A stretch of DNA of 64,000 nt from Cryptomeria japonica (lineage: Eukaryota > Streptophyta > Pinopsida > Cupressales > Cupressaceae). The first letter of the stretch is position 1. Each line of letters starts with the position of its first letter. The notes below the pieces were generated by a model. The model was given only the letters and a program-made list of their open reading frames with translations. It was not told the DNA's origin and made no database searches. Positions 36,005-47,578 of this stretch are shown here, piece after piece. Location: positions 476,808,900-476,872,899 of the forward strand of contig NC_081406.1 in the NCBI RefSeq assembly GCF_030272615.1. The letters are read 5' to 3'. The translations under genes and the position numbers were made by a program.

Positions 36005-38793
36005 TAGCCTTATTCTAGAAATGATGGGCTTCTCTATCACAAAACGAGGATCCACAATCCATGGGAATGCCCCACTATTTATCAATACAACTGAAACTTC
36101 ACACTCTCCCATTGAGGAAATTGATGAAGAAGGATTAGACATTGAGATATACATTGAAAGTATAACTGATTCTCATGATTATGAATTATTATCTCTTCAT
36201 AGTTGTAGCACCTATTGTAATGGTGGGAAAATGGTGAATGATAAATCAAGAAGGAAAACTACCCTTTCCCTCAAAGAGAGATGAGATTTTTGCTATCAAT
36301 TACCATTCAAGCACTTTTCACCATTACATTAGGAAGGGGGAGAAGATAATTCACTAGATTCAATCTCTCCACACAAAGATGGTAGATTGAATTCTGAATG
36401 AATTGGTAATGTTAAGTTGATCCCCTCTTCCTTGTTTGATTAAGAAAGGAAATGGATTGAATTATGTAAAAGCAACAAATAACTGATTGTAACTTGAGAT
36501 CAAAATATGGGATGAACCTGTGCACCTGGATCTGGCAGTAAAATGTTGAGATGAAGTTGCCCTACGAATTTAAGGAAACGTTGCCTGGACAATGGTGGGA
36601 ATGTACATCGTCCTCTAAAAAATTCATGAAACAAAAAGGGTTTTTTTGCCTTTGCAAATGGATCCCGAATCCGAAAGTACAATTGCACACCTGCAACCTA
36701 CACATAGAAAAGAGAGTAAAATGGGTTGGGATTGGGGGTTTGCCTTTAGGTCAAACCCCATTTTTAGAATCAACCAAGTAATGAAAGAAAGTACTTGCAA
36801 GTAGATGTAAATGAAAGACTGAATTGTAAATCACCTCAAGGGAGGTTGTAGTAGAAATGTTGATAGAAATGCTTGTGTGGTATTGTATGTTGAATTAAAT
36901 CTCGTCTTCAATGGTTGAATCCTTGACTTGAATGCAACACCTAGCCTTGAAGGGAGACTTGAGAATGCTCAATGCTAGAAAAGAATGCTTGGATGCTCTT
37001 GAATACTTGATTGCTTGTACATACTCCAATCTTATCCAACTTCCACCTATTGAACTTATGCAAATGAGAGAGTGAATGCCCCCTTAAATACATATTGGTG
37101 GATTTGAATTTCATCATGGACAGACATCAGGGGAGTGTTCCCGCTCACTGCACAACCGTCTATGCAACCCTAAGAAGGGTCTTGCCCCAAAATAGGGTAG
37201 GGATAGGGGCGCCATGCCCCTGTCTTGGGAGAACAAGGTGACCATGCCCCTATCCAAGGGGGGACAATGGCGCCATGCTCTTGTCCTACCCCTTTCTCTA
37301 GGGCGGAGTGCAAACAGGGTGGTATGGAGACCAAGGGAGAAGTTGATTCCGATGGTTGAGCAATCTTTGGTCTCCGATTAGGCTAGAGGATTCAAGTTTG
37401 CATGTGTGAGGACCCTAATGCATTCAAAAATTGCTAGGGTTGCAATTTTATGACACTATACCTATACAATCGACAGATCTTATGACAACCAAACACCTAT
37501 TGATGATGACATTACTTATAAAGATAAAGAACTGGACCCAAAGTCAATAAAATAAGTTTATGAAAACCACATATACATGATGTCAGTAGTACCTTACATT
37601 GAAGAAAGAAAATATTTGTGCCTCATGTATCCACATTTGATAGACTGGGGGAAACATGAAGAACCACATCTTGATTGGTTTGAAAATGATAAAGCTATAG
37701 CATAGTTCTTGGGTGTTAGAGATGGGTTCCCCTATGATGATCATAAGGCTGGATTTGCAATAGGCCTAGATAGAACAACGTATTTTGGAGAAGCAAACTC
37801 CTCTACATCACAAGATTTTGATGAAATAGACATGGGGAAAAGAAGGTTAGATGATCTTCCCATTAACCTGGAAAGTTTTGCAGTACTTGTTGAAAAGACA
37901 AAAGAAGTTAATATAGGAGAAGCTGAAGTTATAGACAATATACACTTGGATGAATCATTCAATCCTAAGGAGAAAGACCAATTTACTTAGTTTTTCGAGC
38001 AAAGGCCAATAAGATTTTCTTGTTCATATGCAGGCGTGTCATGGCTAGATCCAGAATTAGTGTTACATCATCTACCACTGTTGCCAGGAATCAAGTCATA
38101 CAAACAGAAGCTCCGTAAGATGCATCCACAGATTGCATTGCTAGTAAAAATGGAATTACAAAAGTTGTTAGATATGGGGTTCATAAGAGCCATTAATTAT
38201 GCAGAATGGATATTGAATCTAGTACCAGTAACTAAACCCACTAGCAGCATATGAATCTACATGGATTTTAGAGATCTAAATAAAGTTTATCTTAAGGATG
38301 ACTTACCACTTCCCAATATTGACATGATAGTTGACTTAACTGCTGGAAATGAAATGTTGTCACTCATGGATAGTTTCTCAGGCTATAATCAAATCAAAAT
38401 CATGCTAGAAGACCAACACAAAAGAGTATTCACCTATCCTTGGGGAACCTACTATTGGAATGTCATGCCATTTGGTCTCAAGAATGTTGGTGTAACCTAT
38501 CAAAGGGAAATGATGACGTTATTCCATGACATGATACATGATATCATGGAGGACTATATGGATGATATTTTAGCAAAATCTAGAACATGAGAAGGTCACC
38601 TAGATGTTCTTACCAAGATATTTGACAGATTGGAACAATATAGAGTTAGACTATATCTAAAGAAATGTGTGTTCGGAGTGACAGTCGGCAAGCTCCTAGG
38701 CTTCATTATCTCTAACAAAGGAATTGAGGTGGATCATGCAAAGGTAAAGGCCATTCTTGAAATGCAAGCACCATCCACACTAAAATAATTAGG
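36005..38793 (+). pseudogene. Tat gypsy pol, region before RT and RT
   Basis: Segment 36005-36290 encodes MMGFSITKRGSTIHG and an acidic stretch. It continues after the solo LTR at 37450. RT begins near 38000 (PGIKSYKQKLRKMHP) and continues with MDFRDLNKVYLKDDLPLP (about 38261), MDSFSGYNQI, then FTYPWGTYYWNVMPFGLKN. The catalytic YMDD (about 38555) is followed by KSRT. Reading continues past a stop at 38588 to GVTVGKLLGFIISNKGIEVD and is cut by Copia-3 after APSTLK. At least three in-frame stops are visible, so it is not functional as it stands. RT would copy element RNA to DNA in the cytoplasmic particle. Confidence 0.85.
36291..37444 (-). mobile_element. Solo LTR, TSD ATTTT
   Basis: 1154 bp starting TGCTATCAATTACC and ending AGGGTTGCA. 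It is flanked by ATTTT (36286-36290 and 37445-37449). It splits the gypsy pol. A minus-strand TATA-like TATGTATTTAAGGGGG near 37079-37096 suggests minus orientation. A moderately GC-rich stretch with GGCGCCATGCCCC-type repeats lies at about 37195-37300. No internal domain or coding capacity is present. Confidence 0.82.
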
Positions 38794-39553
38794 TGTAAAA
38801 TATGTTCAATTTACATTCAATATGCAAGTTATATTTCTATTTTCTGATATGTATTATTACGTTCTTATTGTATATGTCTAACTATCTTCTTGCTTGTGGC
38901 AGATAAGAGGAGCATTTAATATTTTCTATGTCCTATCTCAAGAATGCCACTTACTATAAGTATATGACAAAGGAGGCACGATCAAGCAATGCCTTGATTG
39001 CTCATGACCGATCAAGACATTACTTGATCGTACCTTTTTGTTTATACTAACAAAGGCATGTTATGGTAAATGCAAATCGGTGATCACAACCGAAGTTTAT
39101 CAGTGTATTTAACCCAATGCTAATGACCGATAGTATATCAGTGGCTATCAATGCTAACAGCCGATAGTTATCGGTGTGTTAGCCTTGACAGCTGATAACT
39201 ATCGGTGTAGACTAACACACTGATAACTATAGGTGATTAATTCATTGCCACTTGATATATATTATGGTATACTTTATATGCAACCCAATGTAATAAATAT
39301 TCAATTCGGTATATATTAATCAGTGTGATCATTATTTATGTTTAGTTATTATTCATCTAAATACAAAATTCATTAGATAGATGAATATGTGATTATCCAT
39401 AGATTGCTCATATGCAAATATAGAATCACTATCAAGGATGAATAATTGCTTGATGATTTTATCATAGCTAATGATATGATAAATGATTGAATGAGAGACT
39501 TCATTTATCTCTCATTCAATCATTTATCTTACCGAAGCTATTATGTATTAACA
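38794..39553 (-). repeat. Copia-3 3' LTR
   Basis: 760 bp. It contains a 21-bp perfect inverted repeat (39478-39498 with 39508-39528, 9-base loop), 26-76 bases from the U3 start on the sense strand. It also holds repeated TATCGGT/ACCGATA half-sites at about 39070-39235. Confidence 0.93.
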
Positions 39554-40086
39554 CTCCCTCTTAGCTAGGTAAGATGAATGTAGACAATATATTCAAGCAT
39601 CATAATTTAATTGATAGTAATCATTTTAGTCATTCATGAGAATCATACCATCTAATCATTTGGTATGTAGTATCACCTAAACATGTGATACTGAAATTCA
39701 TCACATCAATCTTGTGATTGATAGGATATCACCTAAGCACGTGATATCAGTATTGCCTACACGCAATACTTAAGGATAATCATATGAGAAAGCTTAATTT
39801 CTCACCTTATCCTAGTTGTGATAAGTGCACTAACACTTTATACAAATGTTTTATCACAACACAATCATGGCACATCCATGACATACCAGAGATCCAACAT
39901 GATAACTGGTTTGGACATTATAAGATCGTCACCTTATAATGTCCTCATACAAGTGTTCACTATCTTGAGAGATCTTCACCTCTTAGATGTGAACCCAGGG
40001 GATATAATCCAAAAATTGTCCTAACATGACAAAGAGGTTTACACATTAAACATCTTATAGGTATGCAAATAAAGATTACAAGCAAT
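39554..40086 (-). other. Copia-3 3' UTR: array of ten hairpins
   Basis: This lies between the pol stop and the 3' LTR. Starting with the PPT (sense GCTAAGAGGGAG, 39554-39565), it contains ten inverted repeats in 351 bases, arm pairs as follows: 39644-50/61-67; 39669-76/85-92; 39705-11/16-22; 39725-32/41-48; 39749-56/63-70; 39773-79/39807-13 (with an inner stem 39785-91/39798-804); 39815-24/51-60; 39865-70/76-81; 39913-24/33-44; 39955-60/89-94 with inner pairing. Arms are 6-12 bp, mostly perfect. TCACCT occurs five times (39673, 39729, 39802, 39929, 39976), at arm/loop junctions. There is no ORF of note. Function unknown. Confidence 0.9.
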
Positions 40087-43000
40087 TTACCTTTCTATCA
40101 TACCTAAACCTTTTCTGAAGTGATCAACCTTCACTCTGGAAAGGGGTTTGGTCAGAATGTCTGTAGTTTGATCTCCTGTACAAACATATTCTAGTTGGAT
40201 TGCATTCCTATCTACCATATCTCGCACATAGTGGTAGGGAATCTCAATATGTTTGGATCTGTCATGAAACACTGGGTTTACTGAAATTTTTATGCAACTC
40301 TGATTGTCACAGTGTAAAACAGTGGGTTTCATAGGTTCTCCAAACAATCCTACAAGCAACTTCCTGAGCCATACTGCCTCTCAGGCAGCCATAGAAGCTA
40401 CAATGTATTCCACCTCAATGGAACTTTGAGCTACAGAAGACTACTTCTTGTTGATCCAAGATATCATAGCTGAACCTAGACTGAAACAACACCCTGAAGT
40501 GCTTTTCCTGTCTGTTACACTTCCAGCCCAATCTGAATCTGTAAATCCATGTAAGTCTATCTCAACCTTCTTGTATTTGAGACCAAGGTTTAGAGTACCT
40601 TGTAGGTACCTCATAATGTGCTTCACTGCAACCAGGTTTATCTCCTTTGGTACACACATAAACTGACTTAGAGAATTGACTGCATAACAGATATCTAGTC
40701 TTGTATTTACCAGATACATCAGAGACCCAATCATCTATCTGTATTGAGTAGGATCAGTGGGTCGTGACTCTGCTGCTGCTTCTTTAAGTTTATGTAAGTT
40801 GGTTTCCATAGGAGAGGTCATGGGTCTACAATTTAGCATTCTGAATCTCTTCAAAATGTCCAAAGTGTACTTTCCTTGGTTTAGTATGATGTTGTCAGAA
40901 TTCTGCCATACTTCTAACCCTAGGAAGTAATGAAGGAATCCTAAGTCCTTCATATCAAATTCTTTAGATAGATCATTTTTGCATTGTTTTATAAGTTGAT
41001 TACTTCCTGTCATTAATAAGTCATCAACATATAAAATCAATATTAGCATATCATCTTTATTTCTTTTGTAGTAGCGATTAGGGTCTGCATCATTTTTGGA
41101 GAAACCTAGTCCTGAGAGATAGGTGTCTATTCTTTCATACCATGCCATGGGAGCCTGTTTGAGCCCATAGAGGGCTTTCTTGAGTCTACACACATGAGAC
41201 TCTGTGTCATGAATTTCAAAGCCTTCAGGTTGCTCTAACTAGACTTCTTCTAAGATCTCGCCATTTAGGAAAGTTGTCTTAACGTTCATTTGGTGTACCT
41301 TCCATCCCTTTGCTGTTGTAATGGCTAATACAGCTCTTATTGAGGTATACCTGGCAACTGGTGCAAAGGTTTCTTCATAATCTATTCCTTCCTTTTGTGA
41401 GAAGCCTCTAGCTACAGATCTGGCTTTGTGTTTTTCAATACTGTCGTCTGCAGCATGTTTGATTTTGAACAACCATTTAGATGAAACCACAAATTTCTTG
41501 GTTGGTCTAGGAACAATCTCCCAAACATCATTCTTCATAATGGATTGATACTCTTCAAACATGGCATCCTTCCATACTTGATGTTGAAGTGCATCTAATA
41601 CATTGCTTGGTTCAGCTTTAGAGAGGTCATTCATAAGGGCAACATAGCTAGTAAATTTATTAGGCCTTTTGCTTTCTCTAAAAGTTCCTAAGGGAGTAGC
41701 AAACTTTTGAGTTACTTCTACAGTTTTGGTGGCCCATAGTGGTCTTTTCTTGAGGTTTTCTCTAGGTGGACTTAAAGTTTCACTCAAAGTTTCCTCAGGA
41801 TTCTCCCTCTGAAGCTCAGGAGTAGGATCTCTTTCTAAGCCGGGGTTAGGAATATGGATTTCAGGATCTAGAGAGCTTTGGGCTCTTTTGAAGGCTAAGT
41901 TTTCCTCAAAGATCACATCCCTACTTAGTTCAATGTTCTTTTGGCCGGGTATATATATTTTGTAGGCTTTGGAGGTTTCACTGTATCCTACAAAGATTCC
42001 TCTCTTTCCAGAGGGTTCTAATTTTAATCTTTTCTCCTTAGGTACATGAATATATACTGGACATCCAAAGATCCTAAGGTGACTTATATCTGGTTTTGAT
42101 TTTGTAAAGAATTCTTCAGGGGTCTTGTCTTCGAGGTGAGAGTGAGGACATCTGTTTTGAATGTATATTGCAGTGCTGGTTGCTTCTGCCCAAAGATTGA
42201 TATTTAGATTCTGATCAAGAATCATATCTTTGGCAGCTTCAACGATTGTCCTATTTTTCCTTTCCGCTATCCCATTTGTTGGGGGTTGTAAGGTATTGTT
42301 AACTCCCTCTTAATCCCTACATTTTTACAAAACTCTTTAAATAATTCTGATGTGTATTCCCCCCCATTATCAGTTCTAAGTGTTTTAATTTTGTTTCCTA
42401 AGTAGTTTTCTATTAATGATTTGAATTCTTTAAACCTATTAAGGATCTCTTCTGATTCTTTGCATTTCAGAAAGTAGATCCAGGTTTTCCTAGAGTAGTC
42501 ATCGACAAATATCACATAATACAAAAATCCCCCCAATGAATTTACAGACATAGGTCCACATACATCATAATGGATTAACTCTAAGACTTTACTTGTTTTC
42601 CTAGTACTACTCCGGAAAGCACCCTTAGTAATTTTGCCTAGGGCACATCCTGTGCATTCCCCTGAATGATATTGCTTTAGCTTAGGTAGACCTGTGACAA
42701 GGTCTCCCATTGATGATAAAGCTCAAAAATTTAGGTGGCCTAGTCTTCTATGCCAGATTTCACTAGCATCTGTAGTTTCATGAATTAGGGCTGAATTGGG
42801 CTCTGTACATAGTTCATTTAGGTAGTCTTGTCTTTGACCAATTGTACTAGCTTTCTTTATAGATGAGTTCTTTGGCCAAGCCAACACTTTGTTGTCCATG
42901 AATGTCACTCTGTATCCATTGTCCTCCAGTGCTGATATTGAGACAAGATTCCTCTTAATGCCTGGAACATATAGCACTCCTTCAAGTTGTAATGATACAC

Positions 43001-44027
43001 CTAACTTCAGTTTGATGGTGTAGTTTCCAACTCCTTTGACAGGGTGTGTGAAGTCATCTTTGATGGTTACCTCTTCATCATTTTCCTCTTTCATAACGTC
43101 TAGTACTTCTCTGAATCTTATGATGTGTCTGGATGAGCCACTGTCGATTACCCAAGAATTCACTTTGTTTGATGTTTGATGTGTGAGTGCTGAATAGAGC
43201 ACATACTTCTCGAAGTCCTCTTCCCTTTTAGATTTTCCTGATTTGGCAAATGTGGCTTGTTTAGCTCTTTCTGGACATTTGGCAACATAGTGCTCAAATT
43301 TGTCACATCTATAACACTGAATTTGAGAGAGATCCTTTTTGAAATATTTCTTGCCATGGTGACTCTTTCTCATCCTGAATTGCTTCTTCTTTCCCTTTCT
43401 ATATGAGTTCGTAGTTAGAACTTGAAGATCTTCATCTATATTCTTTTGTTTGATTCCTTTCTTATTTTTCCTTGATTCCACTTGGAGACAGTCAGCCTTT
43501 AGTCTATCAAATTTTGGAAAGTTGTCCCTTGCACTGATGCCTTGGATGAACGTTTCTCAGATACTAGGTAGCCCATCTAAAGAAATGAGGGTTAATTCTT
43601 TGCTTTGGATCTCATATCCAAGGGTTGCTAGTTCATCCTTTAACTCTGATATCTGCATGAAGTAGGCATTGACTGATTCTCCTTTCATCATGGTTATATG
43701 ATTTATCTCTCTTTTTAGAGCCAAGGTTCTACTAGCATTGGATATCTCAAAAGCGTCTTAAAGTGCTTTGAACATGTTGAAAGTTGTTTCGTGTTTCTTT
43801 ATAATGGGCATAATATTGTTTCTTACCCCATCGACTATTATTTTGATAGCCTTATCATTTCCTTCTCTCCAAATTGCTTGATCAGGTTCAGTCTCAGGTT
43901 CTTTGGATTCAGTCTTTATGAATGATTCAACTTTGTTATCTTTTAGTATCATTTGAATTCTAAATTTCCATGCAGAGAAATCGTCACCTCCTGCAAGTCT
44001 GTCTTCAAATCTGATAGTGCTAGCCAT
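40087..44027 (-). pseudogene. Copia-3 gag-pol polyprotein, few lesions
   Basis: It starts MASTIRFEDRLAGGDDFSAW at 44027, 91 bases inside the 5' LTR. Gag has two stops (A-L-stop at about 43757 and the SI-stop-ETF block near 43557). The knuckle CYRCDKFEHYVAKC (about 43270-43315) is intact. The protease motif is DSGSSRH. Integrase has the HRRLGH/CTGCALGK zinc region, D in HYDVCGP and D in LRTDNGGEY. The sequence after PYNPQQ lost one base (about 42273), which shifts the frame. RT spans about 41480-40900 with YVDDLLMTG. RNase H ends DILTKPLSRVK. About eight stops and one frameshift remain in roughly 1310 codons, the best-preserved polyprotein in the window. Confidence 0.92.
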
Positions 44028-44105
44028 TGATAGAATTGTGATGTTGAATATATACTTGATTTGAATTTTACGTAAAATTGAAGAGCCTAAGGTTCGATTT
44101 AACTT

Positions 44106-44118
44106 GGCTCTGGTACCA
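44106..44118 (-). promoter_or_regulatory. Copia-3 primer-binding site
   Basis: The minus strand reads TGGTACCAGAGCC directly after the LTR end TTTACA. It differs from the standard initiator-Met PBS (TGGTATCAGAGC) at one position. Confidence 0.88.
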
Positions 44119-44878
44119 TGTAAAATATGTTCAATTTACATTCAATATGCAAGTTATATTTCTATTTTCTGATATGTATTATTACGTTCTTATTGTATAT
44201 GTCTAACTATCTTCTTGCTTGTGGCAAATGAGAGGAGCATTTAATATTTTCTATGTCCTATCTCAAGAATGCCACTTAATATATGTATATGACAAAGGAG
44301 GCATGATCAAGCAATGCCTTGATCGGTCATGACCGATCAAGACATTACTTGATCGTACCTTTTTGTTTATACTAACAAAGGCATGTTACGGTAAATACAA
44401 ATCGATGATCACAACTGAAGCTTATCGGTGTATTTAACCCAACGCTAATGACCGATAGTATATCGGTGGCTGTCAGTGCTAACAGTTGATAGTTATCAGT
44501 GTGTTAGCCTTGACAACCGATAACTATCGGTGTAGACTAACACACCGATAACTATCGGTGATTAATTCCTTGCCACCCAATATATATTATGGTATACTTT
44601 ATATGCAACCCGATATAATATTTATTCAATTTGGTATATATTAATCAGTGTGATCATTATTTATGTTTAGTTGTTATTCATCTAAGTACAGAATTCATTA
44701 GATAGATGAATATGTGATTATCCATAGATTGCTCATATACAAATATAGAATCGCTATCAAGGATGAATAATTGCTTGATGATTTTATCATAGTTAACGAT
44801 ATGATAAATGATTGAATGAGAAACTTCATTTATCTCTCATTCAATCATTTATCTTACCGAAGCTATTATGTATTAACA
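44119..44878 (-). repeat. Copia-3 5' LTR with long palindromes
   Basis: 760 bp. It includes a perfect 24-bp palindrome at 44318-44341 centred on GGTCATGACC, overlapping two further CTTGATC/GATCAAG stems. ACCGATA/TATCGGT hairpins lie at 44451-44467, 44516-44531 and 44543-44560. A 19-bp perfect inverted repeat lies at 44803-44821 with 44835-44853. Confidence 0.92.
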
Positions 44879-47250
44879 TGAAGTCTACATGAAATATTAC
44901 AATCAATAAGAAGGTTCATTGCACAACTAGCTGACAAGTGCCACTCATTCCAACACTTATTGAAGAAAGGAGTCACCTTCAAGTGGATAGATCAGTGCCA
45001 AGAATAATTCTATACATTGAAGGATTATCTATTGACAACACTAGTTCTAGTTCCACCACTTCCAAATAAACCTTTGCTACTATATATATCAGCAACAAAA
45101 TCATCTTTGGGAGCCCTCTTAGCACAACATGATGACCAAGGAAAAGAAAGAGTTATCTACTACATCAATAGACCACTTATTGGTTATGGACTCAACTATA
45201 CTTTGATAGAATGAGCATGTTTAGTAGTGATCTTCATATCTCAAAAGCTTAGACACTATATGATGAGTCATAAATTTCAACTCATTGCGCACTTTGATCT
45301 CTTCTTAAGTACATTCTGAGCAAAGCAACACTAACTGGAAGATTGGCCAAGTGGATCATGATTTTAAGTGAGTTTGACATAGAATATGTGGATAGAAACG
45401 CAATCAAAGGTCAAATTATAGAAGATCAGTTGGCAAAGGCTCCCTTACAAGACAGTCACCCTCTATTGGCAGACTTTCCTGATGAGTCTGTGTTCACATT
45501 AGTAGCATCCACAAGTTGGAAACTATACTTTGATGGTTCCTACACAAACCATGGAGCAGGGGCTAGAATTCTCTTCATCACTCCGCAAGGTGATTCAATT
45601 CCAAAGTCATTTAGAATCAGCTTTCCATGGACAAATAATATAGATAAGTATGAGGCCCTCATCATAGGACTTCACACCGCCATACAATAGAAGATAATAG
45701 AGCTACAAGTTTATGGAGATTCCCAGCTTATTGTTAATCAAGTTAATGATGATTACAACACAAAGGATGATAAGTTGACACCTTATAAATAGATGGTGGG
45801 AGAATTCAAGCAAAAATTTAGTCGTATAACCTTTGAACATATTCCAAGACTACAAAACAAAGCAGACAATGCAATGACAACTTTAGGATCTCTTCTGGAC
45901 ATGCTAGATAATGGAACGCAGTTCGAATTCATAGTAGAGCAATTAATGGTACCTACATACAAAACTCCATCTTTAAAATATGTGTGCGAAATAGTGGGTC
46001 CTCAATCCCCATGGTATAATGAAGTATATGCGTACCTACATGACTAGTACATGTCACCTGATCTGTCAAGAAATCAAATGAAAAATCTCATACGACAAGC
46101 ATCCATACATGCTATCATTGTTGATACTTTGTACAAAAAGAGATTAGATGGAACCCTTCTTCGATATCTAAATTCTGAAGAAGCGCAATTAGCCTTACAA
46201 GAGTTACATGATGGAGTCTGTGGTGCACATTCCAGTGGCCCTGCATTAGCAAATAAACTTTTAAGGACTAAATATTACTGGCCTACCATGGAGAAAGATA
46301 CCTATAAATATGTATAGAAATGTAAACAATGTCAGATACATGGGGATCTGATTCAAGCACCTGCAGATGACCTTTAACTGATTACATCACCATGGCCTTT
46401 CTCTCAATGGGGATTCGATATTGTGGGGACAATCAACCCTACCTCTTCCAATGGACACAAGTTCATTTTGACAGCAACTGAATGCTTCACTAAGTGGGTT
46501 GAGTCAATCCCTCTCACTTATACCACTGGTAATCAGATAGATAAATTCAAGCTCAATTATATCATCTACCAATATGGAGTCCCAATATGTATAGTGATGG
46601 ATAATGGGTGCCCATTTAAGAATCAAGAGATGTGAGAACTGTGTGAACAATTTCAGATCCAACAACGGTTTGCAACTCCATATTACCCACAAAGTAATGG
46701 TCAAGTAGAGGCAACCAACAAAGAAATATTGAAAATCTTAAAGAAAGTTATCAATGAAGCAAGGCGATATTGGCACCTCTAGTCAAATCTCGCTCTGGGC
46801 ATATAAAACAGGTGTACGCACAGCTATCAGAGTTGCACCCTATTCTTTGGTCTATGGTTCAAAAGTTATTTTGCCTATTGAGATAGAATTACCATCACTA
46901 AGAGTTTCCCTAAAAATTGTATCAAAGGAAGGCTACAGAGTTGCAATATTACAAGAGCTAGAACTATTAGATGAAAAATGACAGAGTGCATTGAACCACT
47001 TGCAAGGCTACCAGAATAGATTGAAAAGGAGCTACAATAACAGGATAAGACCAAGAATCTTTGAGGTAGGAGATCTAGTTCTCAAATAAAACCAAAGGAA
47101 TCTACCAGAGCGCAAATGACTAGGCAAATTTGAACCTAACTAGTTGGGTCCTTTCATAATAACAAGGGTCATTGGTAACAAAGCTTACAACTTGACTACC
47201 ATGGATGAAGATCCACTCTCTGATCCCATAAATAATATGCACCTTAAATG
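44879..47250 (+). pseudogene. Tat gypsy RNase H, aRNH and integrase
   Basis: This is the continuation of the gypsy pol after Copia-3. RNase H (about 45017-45300: LYISATKSSLGALLAQ) shows Ala-Thr where many families have Asp. The second RNase H, aRNH (about 45520-45790), has the acidic residues in FDGSYTNHGAG, YEALIIGL and YGDSQLIVNQ. Integrase (about 46051-47100) has the HHCC region (ELHDGVCGAH ... CKQCQ), D in FDIVG (about 46415), D in VMDNG (about 46597) and E in NGQVEATNKE (about 46706). Several stops and a frame change near 46760 break it. Domain order supports the Tat lineage. Confidence 0.88.
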
Positions 47251-47578
47251 ATATTACATCTAAGGGTAGGGTAGTTTAGGTTTCATTTTTACTACATTTC
47301 TGCATATCATTTCCTTAGCATTGCATCACATATCATTTTGCTTTAAGGTTGCATCATAGTCGCATTTGCATACGATTTCCTTAAAATTGCATCGCACTAA
47401 GATGTAGCTGCATCAATAAAGCAAGAGGCTTGTCCTAAGTTAATCACCTGTTTGTACATGAAAATATCAAGGGTTATCTCATTTCTTAGATATTAGTTCA
47501 GGAAGATTTCAAAACCTAAGGTCACTTATCTTCAACATCACCTTGTGATGATGCTATGTCTATGATTGGGTAGAAGTT

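Larger units (their letters stand above)
38794..44878 (-). mobile_element. Copia-3: nearly full-length Ty1/copia, hairpin-rich
   Basis: A 6085-bp minus-strand element. LTRs of exactly 760 bp each (38794-39553, 44119-44878) start TGTAAAATATG and end TATTAACA. It has a PBS (44106-44118), gag-pol (44027-40087), a 533-bp 3' UTR and a PPT (39554-39563). The TSD is no longer identical: TTAGG on the left, TGAAG on the right, in a site whose gypsy coding suggests TTAAG. The LTR copies differ by a modest number of mostly transition changes, so the insertion is not very recent. It splits the gypsy pol between RT and RNase H. Confidence 0.93.

Noticed and set aside
39554-40086. Hairpin array explained as a cluster of MITEs
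   Set aside because: The arms are short, differ from one another, lack TA or other TSDs, and are contiguous. MITE insertions would leave target duplications and longer terminal repeats.
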